A stretch of DNA of 64,000 bases from Legionella gratiana (GTDB taxonomy: Bacteria; Pseudomonadota; Gammaproteobacteria; Legionellales; Legionellaceae): contig NZ_LNYE01000020.1 in assembly GCF_001467695.1 (NCBI RefSeq), positions 62,001 to 126,000 of the forward strand. Direction: 5' to 3'. A model generated the notes under the pieces. The model ran no database searches, was not told where the DNA came from, and was given only the letters and a program-made list of their open reading frames with translations. A program made the position numbers and the translations under genes. Positions within the stretch are counted from its first letter, which is position 1. Every line of letters starts with the position of its first letter. Shown here in pieces: positions 26,870 to 36,373 of the stretch.

Positions 26870-28312
26870 TTATTCAGGAAGCTCTTGATGTTTAAGCCTG
26901 ATGGGACTTTTAGTCCAAAATTTCATTAACCAGTTATAACAGAGATTAATTAAGCATAAAAGCACAGGAATAAAAAGGCATTCGATCAAATTAACCACTC
27001 CTAAATAAGGAATATTTAAACCAGAAACACACCAATAGCCTAATATTAACCCTAGTTGTGCTAATAAAAACTTATTGTTTAATGCTAAGTAAATAATTAG
27101 TTCAAAACAACACAGTAAGAAACATATACTTGCCATGCCCCAGAAAACCACACTTGGAGAGTTAGTATAATTCAATATACTCACCAATCCTGGCAACGAG
27201 GAAAACATAGTCTTCTTAGTATTTTTATAGTTATTGGGTTTTAAAACCTCACGCGTATAAATGCCTATATCCCCTACAGAAGGTTTTTCCATAATACCTT
27301 TCTTAAAAAAATTCCAACCTGATTGGGGAAAAGCTGTAGTTGCCATGACTCCTTCTACTCCAACCCATCTACCTATAAATAATTTTTTTAATTGCGAAAG
27401 TTGTTTACTAGTTTGTCCAATGAAGGATGGTGAATGATACTGTGCAAAATAATAGGAACGCCCCATACTCACCAAAATTAAAGATAATAGTGCATAACCA
27501 ATAAAACTAAAAATTAGTTTTCTATGGTGCCATACTAATGCTTTCGTTAAAGAAAAATTAAGATTAGAAAGAACTATTATAATATAAGGTAGTGTCCAAA
27601 AGAGATATACAGAACGACTTAAGGAAGATAAAGAGGTAATAAACGCCAACAAACAAACAGAGTAAAATCGATTTTTCTTTTGCCCTAAACTTTGATCCCA
27701 CCCTAAAAATGCAGCCATTAATAAGGGAATAGCAAGAGCCATAATCCAAACAATTACTGCATTTAGATGAAATGGCAAGACCAGTTGCGGTCGTAATCCC
27801 GTAATAGAAATATGAAAAAAAATATTTATTGCATTGGTCAGAAACCCCAAAAAAAGGATTAAACTCCAGGCTAAATTATGATGTTTTGTATACCATAAGG
27901 GAGCACTCGATTTATTTGCTTTCTTTGTTTTATTTTTCGTACAAAAGAAAAATAAAGTATTAACTGCTAAAATCGCGCATGCAGCTAGGGATGATACCCA
28001 TAAAACTTGATCCCAAGATGCCGAGCTGAAGTTTGAGCTCCAGTAGCCTGTTGGTTCGATAAAAGGAACCTTTAAAATCAAACAAGCCATGAGTTTTGCC
28101 CAAAAGCCCAGAAAAAGCATGATCTGGATGTAGAAAATAACATACGTTTGAGAACAACAAAGCGCTGTAAATAATATTGCCAACCAGCTAAGATCAAAAA
28201 TAGCGTAATAAAAAAGTGAACCCTGGTAAGCCTCTATGCCCGCTAAAGAGATAATAAATAGGACTAAAATCAACATAATTCCATATTTAATACCCATGAA
28301 CTTTAAAATCAT
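26870..28312 (-). CDS. Membrane protein, probable O-antigen polymerase (Wzy)
   Basis: A 480-residue protein with about 11-12 hydrophobic spans and one larger polar loop (around residues 285-355). Length, topology and location between a GT2 gene and the other cluster genes fit Wzy polymerases, which are too divergent to recognise by motif. Its start overlaps the stop of the upstream GT2 gene (ATGA), showing translational coupling. Wzy joins repeat units at the periplasmic face after Wzx flips them. An alternative is a mannosyltransferase-like membrane enzyme. Confidence 0.65.
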   Translation of the reverse strand: MILKFMGIKYGIMLILVLFIISLAGIEAYQGSLFYYAIFDLSWLAILFTALCCSQTYVIFYIQIMLFLGFWAKLMACLILKVPFIEPTGYWSSNFSSASWDQVLWVSSLAACAILAVNTLFFFCTKNKTKKANKSSAPLWYTKHHNLAWSLILFLGFLTNAINIFFHISITGLRPQLVLPFHLNAVIVWIMALAIPLLMAAFLGWDQSLGQKKNRFYSVCLLAFITSLSSLSRSVYLFWTLPYIIIVLSNLNFSLTKALVWHHRKLIFSFIGYALLSLILVSMGRSYYFAQYHSPSFIGQTSKQLSQLKKLFIGRWVGVEGVMATTAFPQSGWNFFKKGIMEKPSVGDIGIYTREVLKPNNYKNTKKTMFSSLPGLVSILNYTNSPSVVFWGMASICFLLCCFELIIYLALNNKFLLAQLGLILGYWCVSGLNIPYLGVVNLIECLFIPVLLCLINLCYNWLMKFWTKSPIRLKHQELPE

Positions 28313-29235
28313 TTGCTAGCACCTTGAATTTTTTTTATATAGATTTTTTTTAAAAATGCATTTAAAGTAATCCGATAAAAATCCTGCTTAAGAAGTTGGC
28401 TTAAGTCAAGCTTTATAGCAGTAGCTATATAATGTATGGCTGTTTTATATCGTCCTGACTCTAGATGTGTTCGCGCAGAAAATAAATAAGACCGACTTAA
28501 TATTTTGTCTTTAATATTAATTAACTTCTCATCAGTAATCATTTTAAATTCATTTTTCATCAACGTTATAAATTCATCAGCTGCTTCCGGACTTACTTTG
28601 TTTAAGGATAATGCTTGAGCATGTAACCTAGAATAACCTAGTACTTGAGGTATGTACTTAAACTTACCTATTTTTGCCAAACGTAATTGATAGGCATAGT
28701 CAGGCATTAAACGATATTTGCTGTCCCAACCCCCAATTTGGTTGAATGCTGATTTCAAAAAAAATGCACCCACCCCAATTCTACATTTTGCATGAATAAT
28801 AAAGTCATAATAATCATATTCAGGGGCTGTATGCTTACGGATAATTTCAGACTTGGAATTAATTACATAATTATCTGGATAAGTTAATACAATATCAGTA
28901 TTTTCGAGAAATGCATTAACAGTAGTGCTTACTGCATTTTTTGTTAAAAGGTCATCTGCACTTAAATACCCAATTATATCTCCTCGGCTTAATTGCCATC
29001 CTTTATTAAGAGTAGCTGCTTGCCCCATATTAGCATGTGAGTCGAAATAAAATGTACCTTTATATTTTTTTAAAAATTCGAATGTATTATCCGTGGATCC
29101 ATCATCTAAAACAATCAATTCAATATTCGGATAATCCTGCGATAAGACACTCTCTATTGCTTCTTCCAAATAAGGCATACCATTGTAAGCAGGAATTACA
29201 ATAGAAACTAATGGATGTAGGTGATTCAATATCAT
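28309..29235 (-). CDS. Glycosyltransferase family 2
   Basis: A 308-residue GT-A enzyme. VSIVIPAYNGMPYLEEAIESVL and LIVLDDGSTDNT form the nucleotide site and SADDLL carries the metal-binding Asp residues. The C-terminus has no membrane span. It resembles the GT2 protein at 30920 (same YLSADD and NLGQ/NMGQAATLN-type stretches), so the two may be paralogues adding similar sugars. Its stop overlaps the start of the Wzy-like gene. Confidence 0.9.
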   Translation of the reverse strand: MILNHLHPLVSIVIPAYNGMPYLEEAIESVLSQDYPNIELIVLDDGSTDNTFEFLKKYKGTFYFDSHANMGQAATLNKGWQLSRGDIIGYLSADDLLTKNAVSTTVNAFLENTDIVLTYPDNYVINSKSEIIRKHTAPEYDYYDFIIHAKCRIGVGAFFLKSAFNQIGGWDSKYRLMPDYAYQLRLAKIGKFKYIPQVLGYSRLHAQALSLNKVSPEAADEFITLMKNEFKMITDEKLINIKDKILSRSYLFSARTHLESGRYKTAIHYIATAIKLDLSQLLKQDFYRITLNAFLKKIYIKKIQGASK

Positions 29236-29456
29236 CTTCTCTTATATAAAAATTATGTAAAATATTACATAAATTAATGTACACCATCTATTATTGGAAA
29301 TATTACCTAAGGGGTGAATGGTATAACAATTAGTGAAAATTGTCAGTACATTATGAAATTTTAGTAATCTTTCTACTCCTTAAATTGCACAAATATTAAT
29401 AGATCTTTGTGAGTTATACTAAGTCTCCGTATGCATCGAACTGGTTTGGAGAAAAA

Positions 29457-30740
29457 TTAGAGAGATACTAACTTATAGTTTTTATTTTCCTGTTTAAAAT
29501 ATAAAATCACAGTCCCACCCATAAGAAGCCAATAAACAACATAAGTTAATGCAAAAGCATAAGTTACCCCGATTAACCCATAAATCCTTGAAAACGGATA
29601 ACTCAAACAAACAAATGTCAAACTCAGAAAAACTTCAGTAATTACATACGTCTTAGACCACGCCTTTGCTAAAAGCAAATACGTAAATAACCAACTTGAT
29701 ACTCGGAAAAAATCACCAATAAGTTGATAAGCGAATAAATAAGTGGCTGGAGCAAATGTCTTGCTATAAAGACAAGAGATAATAATTTCTCTACAAAAAT
29801 AGATAAGAATTAAAATAGCACTTACAAGAGGTATTAACATTCGATAAGCATGAACGATTTCCTTTTTTAAAGCATCTAGTGTTTGTAATGTCGATAAACG
29901 AGGTAGATAATAGGCGGTTAATGCTGAAGTGACAAAAAGTATATACGCATCTGATAAACGAATAACTGCCTGCCAATAACCCACAGCATTCCAACCAAAT
30001 TGGGCATCCAAATCATTACGGACTATAATTTGTGCAAGAGGCATGGTTAAAGTACTGACAGTAGTCATTAATGAATAGCGCACTAAATTAATCCAATACT
30101 TTCGTTTTGCGCTCCAGGAAAATAATAAAAGGAACCACTTTTTACGATAAACAAAGGCTAATGAAACTAATAGAGAAAGAGCCTGAGCTAAAATAAAAGA
30201 AAATAAAATCCCTTTTAATTGAGAAAAAACCGCTGCACTACCTACCATGATGAGACTGAGCACACTACTCATGATGGTGATAGTCATCAGCAAACGAATT
30301 TGACCAAAACCATTTATTATTGAATACACTAATAAATTCATGGCTATAAATAACTGAGCTATTGCCAACCAACGTATAAGGTAAGTAAATTCAGTAGAAC
30401 CCAAAATCCACTTCGCTAAAACTTGACTGTAAATCAAGCCAACAACCATAGTTAAAAGAGAAAAAAATAAAGTATAAAATGTTGCTGTTGATAAAAACTC
30501 TTTAAAGTCCTGTGTATTTACATATTCAGCAACATACTTAATCACTCCCAAAGTGATGCCGCCTCCGGCGATAGTAGCAAAAATATTAACTAGTCCCATA
30601 AATTGGCCAAAGATGGCTATTCCTTCAGGCCCGGTGTATAAAGCGATTATTTTTAGACTAAAAATTCCTGTTAAAATCTTAACAAGAGTAGATACCCCTG
30701 ATATAGCCGATGCTTTTAATAGCTTATTATAAATTTTCAT
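29457..30740 (-). CDS. O-antigen flippase (Wzx/WzxE-like)
   Basis: A 427-residue polytopic protein with about 12 membrane spans. The N-terminal KASAISGVSTLVKILTGIFSLKIIALYTGPEG and FATIAGGGITLGVIKYVAEY segments are typical of the WzxE subgroup of MOP-superfamily flippases. Wzx moves undecaprenyl-diphosphate-linked repeat units across the inner membrane. The 221-base gap after its stop and the 179-base gap before its start are AT-rich and appear empty. Confidence 0.88.
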   Translation of the reverse strand: MKIYNKLLKASAISGVSTLVKILTGIFSLKIIALYTGPEGIAIFGQFMGLVNIFATIAGGGITLGVIKYVAEYVNTQDFKEFLSTATFYTLFFSLLTMVVGLIYSQVLAKWILGSTEFTYLIRWLAIAQLFIAMNLLVYSIINGFGQIRLLMTITIMSSVLSLIMVGSAAVFSQLKGILFSFILAQALSLLVSLAFVYRKKWFLLLFSWSAKRKYWINLVRYSLMTTVSTLTMPLAQIIVRNDLDAQFGWNAVGYWQAVIRLSDAYILFVTSALTAYYLPRLSTLQTLDALKKEIVHAYRMLIPLVSAILILIYFCREIIISCLYSKTFAPATYLFAYQLIGDFFRVSSWLFTYLLLAKAWSKTYVITEVFLSLTFVCLSYPFSRIYGLIGVTYAFALTYVVYWLLMGGTVILYFKQENKNYKLVSL

Positions 30741-30919
30741 GAAATTTTACAACAAAATATACTTTACTTATTCTACAACAAAATGTGGTATTCAATTTTT
30801 TGAGAACATGATTTATTTGGATATTGATACTTGAGAATAGGCAATTTTTGGTTATTATTAAAAATAATAACATTCATTTTATATTTTAACCACAACATTT
30901 GTCTCTTATATATTTCAAA

Positions 30920-31816
30920 TTATCTTCTAAAAATTCGCATGAAGTAACTTACCATTTTTCTTGTCATCAATGCAGAGGGGCTCATAAAGCCCGCTTTTAC
31001 CATTCGAGCAATAAATTTCATATAGCGCCCTGAATAACCATGCATAAAACCAGACAACATTAGGGCATTAGCTATGGATCGTTTCCGCCATTTTAGAAAT
31101 GAGGAGGGAAGATTTTTATGAGAAAAGAAACCCTGTACCACCATTAAAGGTTCATCCGCCTTTGCTACAGAGGAAGGACTATACGTAGTAGAACCAGAGT
31201 GAACACGAAAATCAGCTAATGCTTTAGGTACTCTTAAAAATGAACCGTGAAGGCATAGGCGTAAGTAAAAATCAACATCGGGAATACTATGTAGTTTTGT
31301 ATTCCATCCTCCAACTGATGCCCAAGCTTCGCGACGAAATAAAGCTCCAGGCCCCGGTAAACAATTAAAATCAGCAATAATTGATTGTAGGTCATAATCC
31401 TTAACTTTTATTGACCGCACATAATTTGCATTTTCATCAATAATACAAAAATCCGGGTAGACCATAATTATTTCAGGACGAACTAAAAGCTGTGCTACCA
31501 AAATGCTAATTGCTTTAGGATGCAAACGATCATCAGCGCTTAAATAACCTAAAATAGAGCCTGAACTTTGCTCCCAACCTAAATTCATTGCTGCACTTTG
31601 CCCTAAATTTTTTTGCGAAAAAACTTTAAATTTATCTTGATGTGAGGTAAGCAATTGTTCTGTATTATCTGTGGATCCATCATTAACAACTATTAATTCG
31701 ATAGGTGAATACGTTTGTTGAAGTATACTATCAATGGCAGTCATTATATATTTTTCTGCGTTATAGGCGGGTATTACTAGTGAAACCAAAGGATTAGATA
31801 CATCCTTATTGTGCAT
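30920..31816 (-). CDS. Glycosyltransferase family 2
   Basis: A 298-residue GT-A enzyme with VSLVIPAYNAEKYIMTAIDSIL, LIVVNDGSTDNT and the metal-binding SADDRL. The downstream GPGALFRREAWASVGGWN and HSIPDVDFYLRL stretches are typical acceptor-region motifs. It looks like a paralogue of the 28309 protein. The specific linkage is unknown. Located between the flippase and the sulfatase-fold gene on the same strand. Confidence 0.9.
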   Translation of the reverse strand: MHNKDVSNPLVSLVIPAYNAEKYIMTAIDSILQQTYSPIELIVVNDGSTDNTEQLLTSHQDKFKVFSQKNLGQSAAMNLGWEQSSGSILGYLSADDRLHPKAISILVAQLLVRPEIIMVYPDFCIIDENANYVRSIKVKDYDLQSIIADFNCLPGPGALFRREAWASVGGWNTKLHSIPDVDFYLRLCLHGSFLRVPKALADFRVHSGSTTYSPSSVAKADEPLMVVQGFFSHKNLPSSFLKWRKRSIANALMLSGFMHGYSGRYMKFIARMVKAGFMSPSALMTRKMVSYFMRIFRR

Positions 31817-31870
31817 AATTACTCCTAACTGTGAATTTTTAAAATTCGAACCATTTTTACTGAATTTTCT

Positions 31871-33415
31871 TCACCCTATAAGCTGCGGTATTACAGAGGT
31901 CCCACGATCAAATGGTCTATCTGTATGTTTGTCGCTACGTAAATAAACAAATTGATTTTCATCCTCATATGAAGAAATTTTTTGTCTTGTTGCGATATTC
32001 ATTAGCAAATAATCAATAGGCAATTGAATATTACTATAATTAGCATCTTCTAAACGACTTTTTACAGCAAAGAATGTACTATAAGTTCTAATAAGATTCT
32101 CTGCTGTAAAAGAATAACTTTTTTTCATAGTTGGTTTTGGTATTCGTAATCCATGATCCCCATGAATGACAATAGTACTATTTTGTGCCTCAGGATTTTG
32201 AGCAAGTATCCGAAGAAACTCGTTCACCATTTTGTGAGTACATTTCACTTGCTCAAGGTAAGTAGCAACTGACTTACCGCGATCACCTAAGTATTCACAA
32301 TTTGAGTCGAAAACATATGGGTAATGTGGCATCAATAAATGGATAAAATAGGCGTTTCCTTTTTCAACCTCTTTAGCTAAATTCAGAACGTCCGGGAATG
32401 TTCTATATGTTGCTGTGGATGCCTCAATAATAGTTTGTTTTTTATTGTTGGGAAATACCAGCGAAAACAATTTATGATTAAATTTATCAAATAAGGGCAC
32501 TACTGAAAAAATATTATCAATTATATCCAGTGATTTTTCTTTGACTTTAACGATAGGGTAAGGAATTGGTGCAGCATAATTATAAGTACTACATTTTTTT
32601 AAGTTAATTTTTTCTCGATACTCACACAAATCTACAAAGGTACTTTGAAATACATTAATTGCATATCCTTGACTACTTAATACCTCAAATAGTTTATTTT
32701 GTGTAATCGCATTTTTACCATCTGTGGTATTTATATAATTATCCAGTTCGCCAATTGGTTTGAAATTAAGAAAACTCGCAAATGAAGAAAGTGTCTGAAA
32801 ATCACGACTGTAAGCTTGTCCATAAACTGTAAAACCTTTATTAATATATGCATTAACTAGATCGTTAGAAAAATAGTGCGTCTTTTTATCCAAGATCGAC
32901 CCCCCTTGAATACCAATTTGTTCATCAAGAACTATCTCAATATAAGGTGGTAATTCCGAGCCTTCTTTATTTTGCAAAGTTTGAAATTTTTGAACCGAAA
33001 TAAGCGGTGTTTTTACTGTAAAGAAAGCACCTATCCAAAAAACAGTAAACATGAGGAGAAGTAATTTATCGAGCTTTTCACGAATAAAATATAAGATCGT
33101 AGTTAAGCCAATTAAAAATAATGGAGCAATATAACGATATTTTAATCCTAAAGGCAAAATAGGTAATACTTTAATTTGGGTTAATAGAAAAAGAATAAGT
33201 ACTCCTGATATAGTGATCAATCGCAATAGCGTGCCACCAAAAACCATTAGAACACCCGGAAGTACCCCCAACAGAACTAATAAAAAATATGAAAGTAATG
33301 CTTCTGGGTTAAGGATATTAATTCCATTATGTTTAATAAAAGCAGTACATAACGCACTAAAAAATAGAGGAGTTACAAAAAGGTAACGCCAATTTTTTTT
33401 AAATTGATACAACAT
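31871..33415 (-). CDS. Sulfatase-fold (alkaline phosphatase superfamily) membrane protein
   Basis: A 514-residue protein with four or five N-terminal membrane spans (residues 10-140) followed by a periplasmic domain. The domain has an early metal-type Asp (IEIVLDEQIG), the middle MPHYPYVFDSNCEYLGDRG stretch and VIHGDHGLRI, the HGDHG metal motif of LTA synthase or phosphoethanolamine-transferase-like enzymes. These usually transfer a phospho-group to a glycan or lipid. The gene starts one base after the methyltransferase stop, so the two are coupled. The group transferred is unknown. Confidence 0.75.
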   Translation of the reverse strand: MLYQFKKNWRYLFVTPLFFSALCTAFIKHNGINILNPEALLSYFLLVLLGVLPGVLMVFGGTLLRLITISGVLILFLLTQIKVLPILPLGLKYRYIAPLFLIGLTTILYFIREKLDKLLLLMFTVFWIGAFFTVKTPLISVQKFQTLQNKEGSELPPYIEIVLDEQIGIQGGSILDKKTHYFSNDLVNAYINKGFTVYGQAYSRDFQTLSSFASFLNFKPIGELDNYINTTDGKNAITQNKLFEVLSSQGYAINVFQSTFVDLCEYREKINLKKCSTYNYAAPIPYPIVKVKEKSLDIIDNIFSVVPLFDKFNHKLFSLVFPNNKKQTIIEASTATYRTFPDVLNLAKEVEKGNAYFIHLLMPHYPYVFDSNCEYLGDRGKSVATYLEQVKCTHKMVNEFLRILAQNPEAQNSTIVIHGDHGLRIPKPTMKKSYSFTAENLIRTYSTFFAVKSRLEDANYSNIQLPIDYLLMNIATRQKISSYEDENQFVYLRSDKHTDRPFDRGTSVIPQLIG

Positions 33416-33416
33416 T

Positions 33417-34838
33417 TTATTTGCCTATTCTTTTCATCAGAAAAATCGTTCGGTGAGTTTCTCGAATAGTCTTTTCTTCCAATATCGTGTAATGTTTTGA
33501 AAAAACTTTTTTGAACCGCTCTAAGTGATAATCAGAAAAAATATCTGTCCTACTTGCTAAAAGACGTTGTACTTGAGAGTCTTCTTTTGGAACAAATTCA
33601 ATAATTAAATATTCTCCCAATCTGGAAAAATAATCAGCAATCCTATCCAGAGGAACATTGTTAGAAATTGCTAAATGATGGATCAAAGCAAGCGCCATAA
33701 TTAAGTCAATCTTACCACTTCTTTCAAGTAAACCATCACGCTCATTCTGTTGCCATCCTAAACTTGCGCTTGGATTGGTCAAATCTTGCAAAATAGGTAA
33801 AATTAATTTGCATTTATCCTTTTTTACTTTTTGATAATTTGTTTCTACAGCCATAGGATCTATATCAAAACAAATCACGCTTGTTGCTCCTGATTCCGCA
33901 ACAATTCGGCTGTAATAACCATTATTACCACCTAAATCCCAAACAGACCGAGCTTTGGATTGAACAAAGAAAGATCTAACAATTTCTGATTTATGCTTTG
34001 TTGCATCATCAGAATAATTGGTTTGATTATAATAATCCCCCCACTCAGTTTTTATAGGTAACCAGGTTAATTTTTTGATCAAAGAGCTTAAATTATCTAA
34101 TAAGCTAAGCAGGCTTATTTTGGAAATCTTACGATTAGCGTTATATTTCCTATTTATTACATTGCTGTATTTTTCTTGCATTCTTGCATGAGCATAAATA
34201 TGGGCAAAAATAGAAAAGGAACATTTATTTTTAAAAGGTAATAGCTTACTGGCGAGATCAAGCGGTATTCCATTAAGGTAATGTAAAGAAAGTTTACTCA
34301 TACGAATATCCACTTGTGTCATCAACAACAAAGGAGCTAAAAAGTGCCGACAAAATTGATTATAAGCTATCCAAGGTTCTCCTTCCTGATAACAACTAAA
34401 AGAGGAAGTATCTATGAAAATGGGTTTACTGTAATGAAATTGAATATTATGAGTACTCGCATCTTTTAAAATCATTCCATATTCTATAGCCAATTTAGCG
34501 ATTTCAAGAGTAAGCAATGCAGCATCTTTAAATTGTGTAAAAGACCATTCATAGCAGTAAGAAATAAATCCAATTTGTTCTGGCTTTAATACAACACGAC
34601 CCCATTCATTGAGTGCAAACTCGAGGGAAACTTCTTGGTGAGGAATTAGATACCCTTTAGATTGAAGCTTTTCATACAATCCTGAGGACATAAGCTGTTG
34701 ATAGTCCGAAACCCCTTGCTTATTAATTTGTCTATATATTTCACCATTTAACTGATAAACTTGTGCACTGGGATCACGAAAAGAAGATTGATGAATTTCT
34801 GCTTCCTGAATATAAAACTCACTTTCATTGATCATCAT
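33417..34838 (-). CDS. SAM-dependent methyltransferase in a polysaccharide cluster
   Basis: A 473-residue protein. Residues about 285-400 form a class I methyltransferase fold: SVWDLGGNNGYYSRI is the SAM loop and VICFDIDPMAV the acidic strand, followed by DLIMALALIHHLA. The N-terminal 280 residues are unlike a plain methyltransferase and recall kinase-like or NoeA-type extensions (LKDASTHNIQFHYSKPIFIDTSSF resembles a sugar- or lipid-kinase catalytic and metal loop). That resemblance is weak. Its start overlaps the YLDPGTGS gene by 14 bases; ATG 34835 is an alternative with better spacing from GAGG. Confidence 0.78.
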   Translation of the reverse strand: MMINESEFYIQEAEIHQSSFRDPSAQVYQLNGEIYRQINKQGVSDYQQLMSSGLYEKLQSKGYLIPHQEVSLEFALNEWGRVVLKPEQIGFISYCYEWSFTQFKDAALLTLEIAKLAIEYGMILKDASTHNIQFHYSKPIFIDTSSFSCYQEGEPWIAYNQFCRHFLAPLLLMTQVDIRMSKLSLHYLNGIPLDLASKLLPFKNKCSFSIFAHIYAHARMQEKYSNVINRKYNANRKISKISLLSLLDNLSSLIKKLTWLPIKTEWGDYYNQTNYSDDATKHKSEIVRSFFVQSKARSVWDLGGNNGYYSRIVAESGATSVICFDIDPMAVETNYQKVKKDKCKLILPILQDLTNPSASLGWQQNERDGLLERSGKIDLIMALALIHHLAISNNVPLDRIADYFSRLGEYLIIEFVPKEDSQVQRLLASRTDIFSDYHLERFKKVFSKHYTILEEKTIRETHRTIFLMKRIGK

Positions 34839-35034
34839 TTTCCTCTTTTATTTTTTCTTTCTTAAAAAAGAGCTTAGCCTTCAGCTTGTGCCAATAAGTT
34901 TTTAAAATAAAAAGTCCACCAGTAATCACTGCAATAATAGACTGAATCACTAAACTACCTGTGCCTGGATCTAGATAGGCATAAGCATTAGAGATCCAAA
35001 TAAACGAAAAAAATGCGATTATAATATACTTCAT
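34825..35034 (-). CDS. YLDPGTGS-motif small membrane protein, 69 aa
   Basis: A 69-residue protein with a signal-like first segment ending at A19, then Y20-LDPGTGS-27 at the predicted mature start, a second hydrophobic helix (residues 29-48) and a Lys/Glu-rich cytoplasmic tail. Small proteins with YLDPGTGS directly after the signal region recur in polysaccharide clusters next to methyltransferase and sulfatase-fold genes; the function is not known to me. It overlaps the methyltransferase start by 14 bases, so they are translated together. Confidence 0.8.
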   Translation of the reverse strand: MKYIIIAFFSFIWISNAYAYLDPGTGSLVIQSIIAVITGGLFILKTYWHKLKAKLFFKKEKIKEENDDQ

Positions 35035-35110
35035 ATTTCTGAGATCCTATTCTGCGCAGATTAGAAAAAAAATGCTAACACATAATAGCATTGAATGTAT
35101 GATAAATCCT

Positions 35111-36211
35111 CTACTTCATAACAAACGTCGCGAAGGCCCGCATTCTGCTATAAAATAAATACCATACTTTATCCCAACCGAAATTAGCTTTGGTAAATTG
35201 CCGCAGATGCTCTATTGGCTGCTCCACAAAATAATTGATTAAGCCACCTACAATGATTGCAGAAATAAAAGCCATAAGCATCGCCCAAATTTGATTTGGC
35301 CAAAATTGTATGTATTTCATATAAACAAACCAATGAAAAAGATAAATTGAATAACTCCATTTACCTATAACTCGAAAAAAATGGGTATAAAGAACTTTTC
35401 CAAAAAAACCTTTACCTTCCATAGTAAACACAATAAAAAATGCCCACAATAAACCAAAATAAACAAACTGATTAGCTAAACTAATATCCAGAGGTATTTT
35501 GAAAAAATACCTCTTGGTAATTGGCAAAGAAAGCAAACAGATTATCACCGTTACACATCCCATCCAATTTGCACTTTTCGCTGTTACATATAACTTTAGT
35601 CGTTCATAGATTACGGCAAAGAACACTCCTGTAGTAAAGGGAGTCAAATAATGATTCACATCAATTGAATTAATAGGAGTATGCCAATAGGGCCAAAAAA
35701 TTTGTTCCAATAAAACGAAAAATATAAATAATAATAACGAAAATATAGGATTAACTTCTGCAGATTTAATAAAAAGAAAAGCAAATAACGGTAAATAAAA
35801 GTAAAACTTAAACTCAACAGGAACGGTCCATAGATGGGCAAACCCTTGTTTCAATAGTACAGAATCTACAACATTTTTCCAAGAACTGATATCAGTTGTG
35901 CCTAGAAGCTTATAAATAATGAGTGCAACCAAATAAAGAGGAATAATTCTTAAAAAGCGACTTATTCCATAATGTATAATCTGAGGAAATGCAAAACCTT
36001 GAATTTTAAATTTTGTTGTTAATAAGAAAGCACTCAAGACAAAAAACAGCCAAACACCGATTTTTCCACTACCTGCAAAATAAGCCGACGAATTCATAAA
36101 AAACATAGTAACCGCATGTGTTACGAGCACAATAAAACATGCCAATCCTCGTATGCCATCAGCACAGGAAAAATAGATAAAACCAGGCGAAAAATCTCTT
36201 TTTTTATTCAC
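35111..36211 (-). CDS. Acyltransferase family 3 (OafA-like)
   Basis: A 366-residue polytopic protein with about ten membrane spans. GIRGLACFIVLVTHAVTMFF has the R-x10-H pair of the acyltransferase-3 family, and GKIGVWLFFVLSAFLLT is the second hallmark. These enzymes O-acetylate sugars of O-antigen or exopolysaccharide at the inner membrane. It lacks the extra SGNH domain seen in the longer OafA proteins. The miniature element at 36239 separates it from the WecB-like gene. Confidence 0.9.
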   Translation of the reverse strand: MNKKRDFSPGFIYFSCADGIRGLACFIVLVTHAVTMFFMNSSAYFAGSGKIGVWLFFVLSAFLLTTKFKIQGFAFPQIIHYGISRFLRIIPLYLVALIIYKLLGTTDISSWKNVVDSVLLKQGFAHLWTVPVEFKFYFYLPLFAFLFIKSAEVNPIFSLLLFIFFVLLEQIFWPYWHTPINSIDVNHYLTPFTTGVFFAVIYERLKLYVTAKSANWMGCVTVIICLLSLPITKRYFFKIPLDISLANQFVYFGLLWAFFIVFTMEGKGFFGKVLYTHFFRVIGKWSYSIYLFHWFVYMKYIQFWPNQIWAMLMAFISAIIVGGLINYFVEQPIEHLRQFTKANFGWDKVWYLFYSRMRAFATFVMK

Positions 36212-36229
36212 GATTCAATATAGATACCA

Positions 36230-36373
36230 TCATTTTACGCAAACTTCTCAATAAGTCCGAGCAAATTGTTCTCTAGAGATCTAAACAAAGAACGAGATTC
36301 CAGGATTCTGCGAACAAGCCGCAGAGCCTAGGCTGCGATTTTGCTCAGACTTATTGAAAAGTTCTCATTTTAC
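36230..36373. mobile_element. MITE-like element with 9-bp target duplication
   Basis: A 126-bp element (36239-36364) ends in imperfect inverted repeats (AACTTCTCAATAAGTCCGAG; the complement of the right end reads AACTTTTCAATAAGTCTGAG, 2 mismatches in 20). TCATTTTAC is repeated exactly on both sides (36230-36238 and 36365-36373). The right copy overlaps the stop codon of the WecB-like gene (TAA at 36372-36370). No transposase fits inside. Confidence 0.7.
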
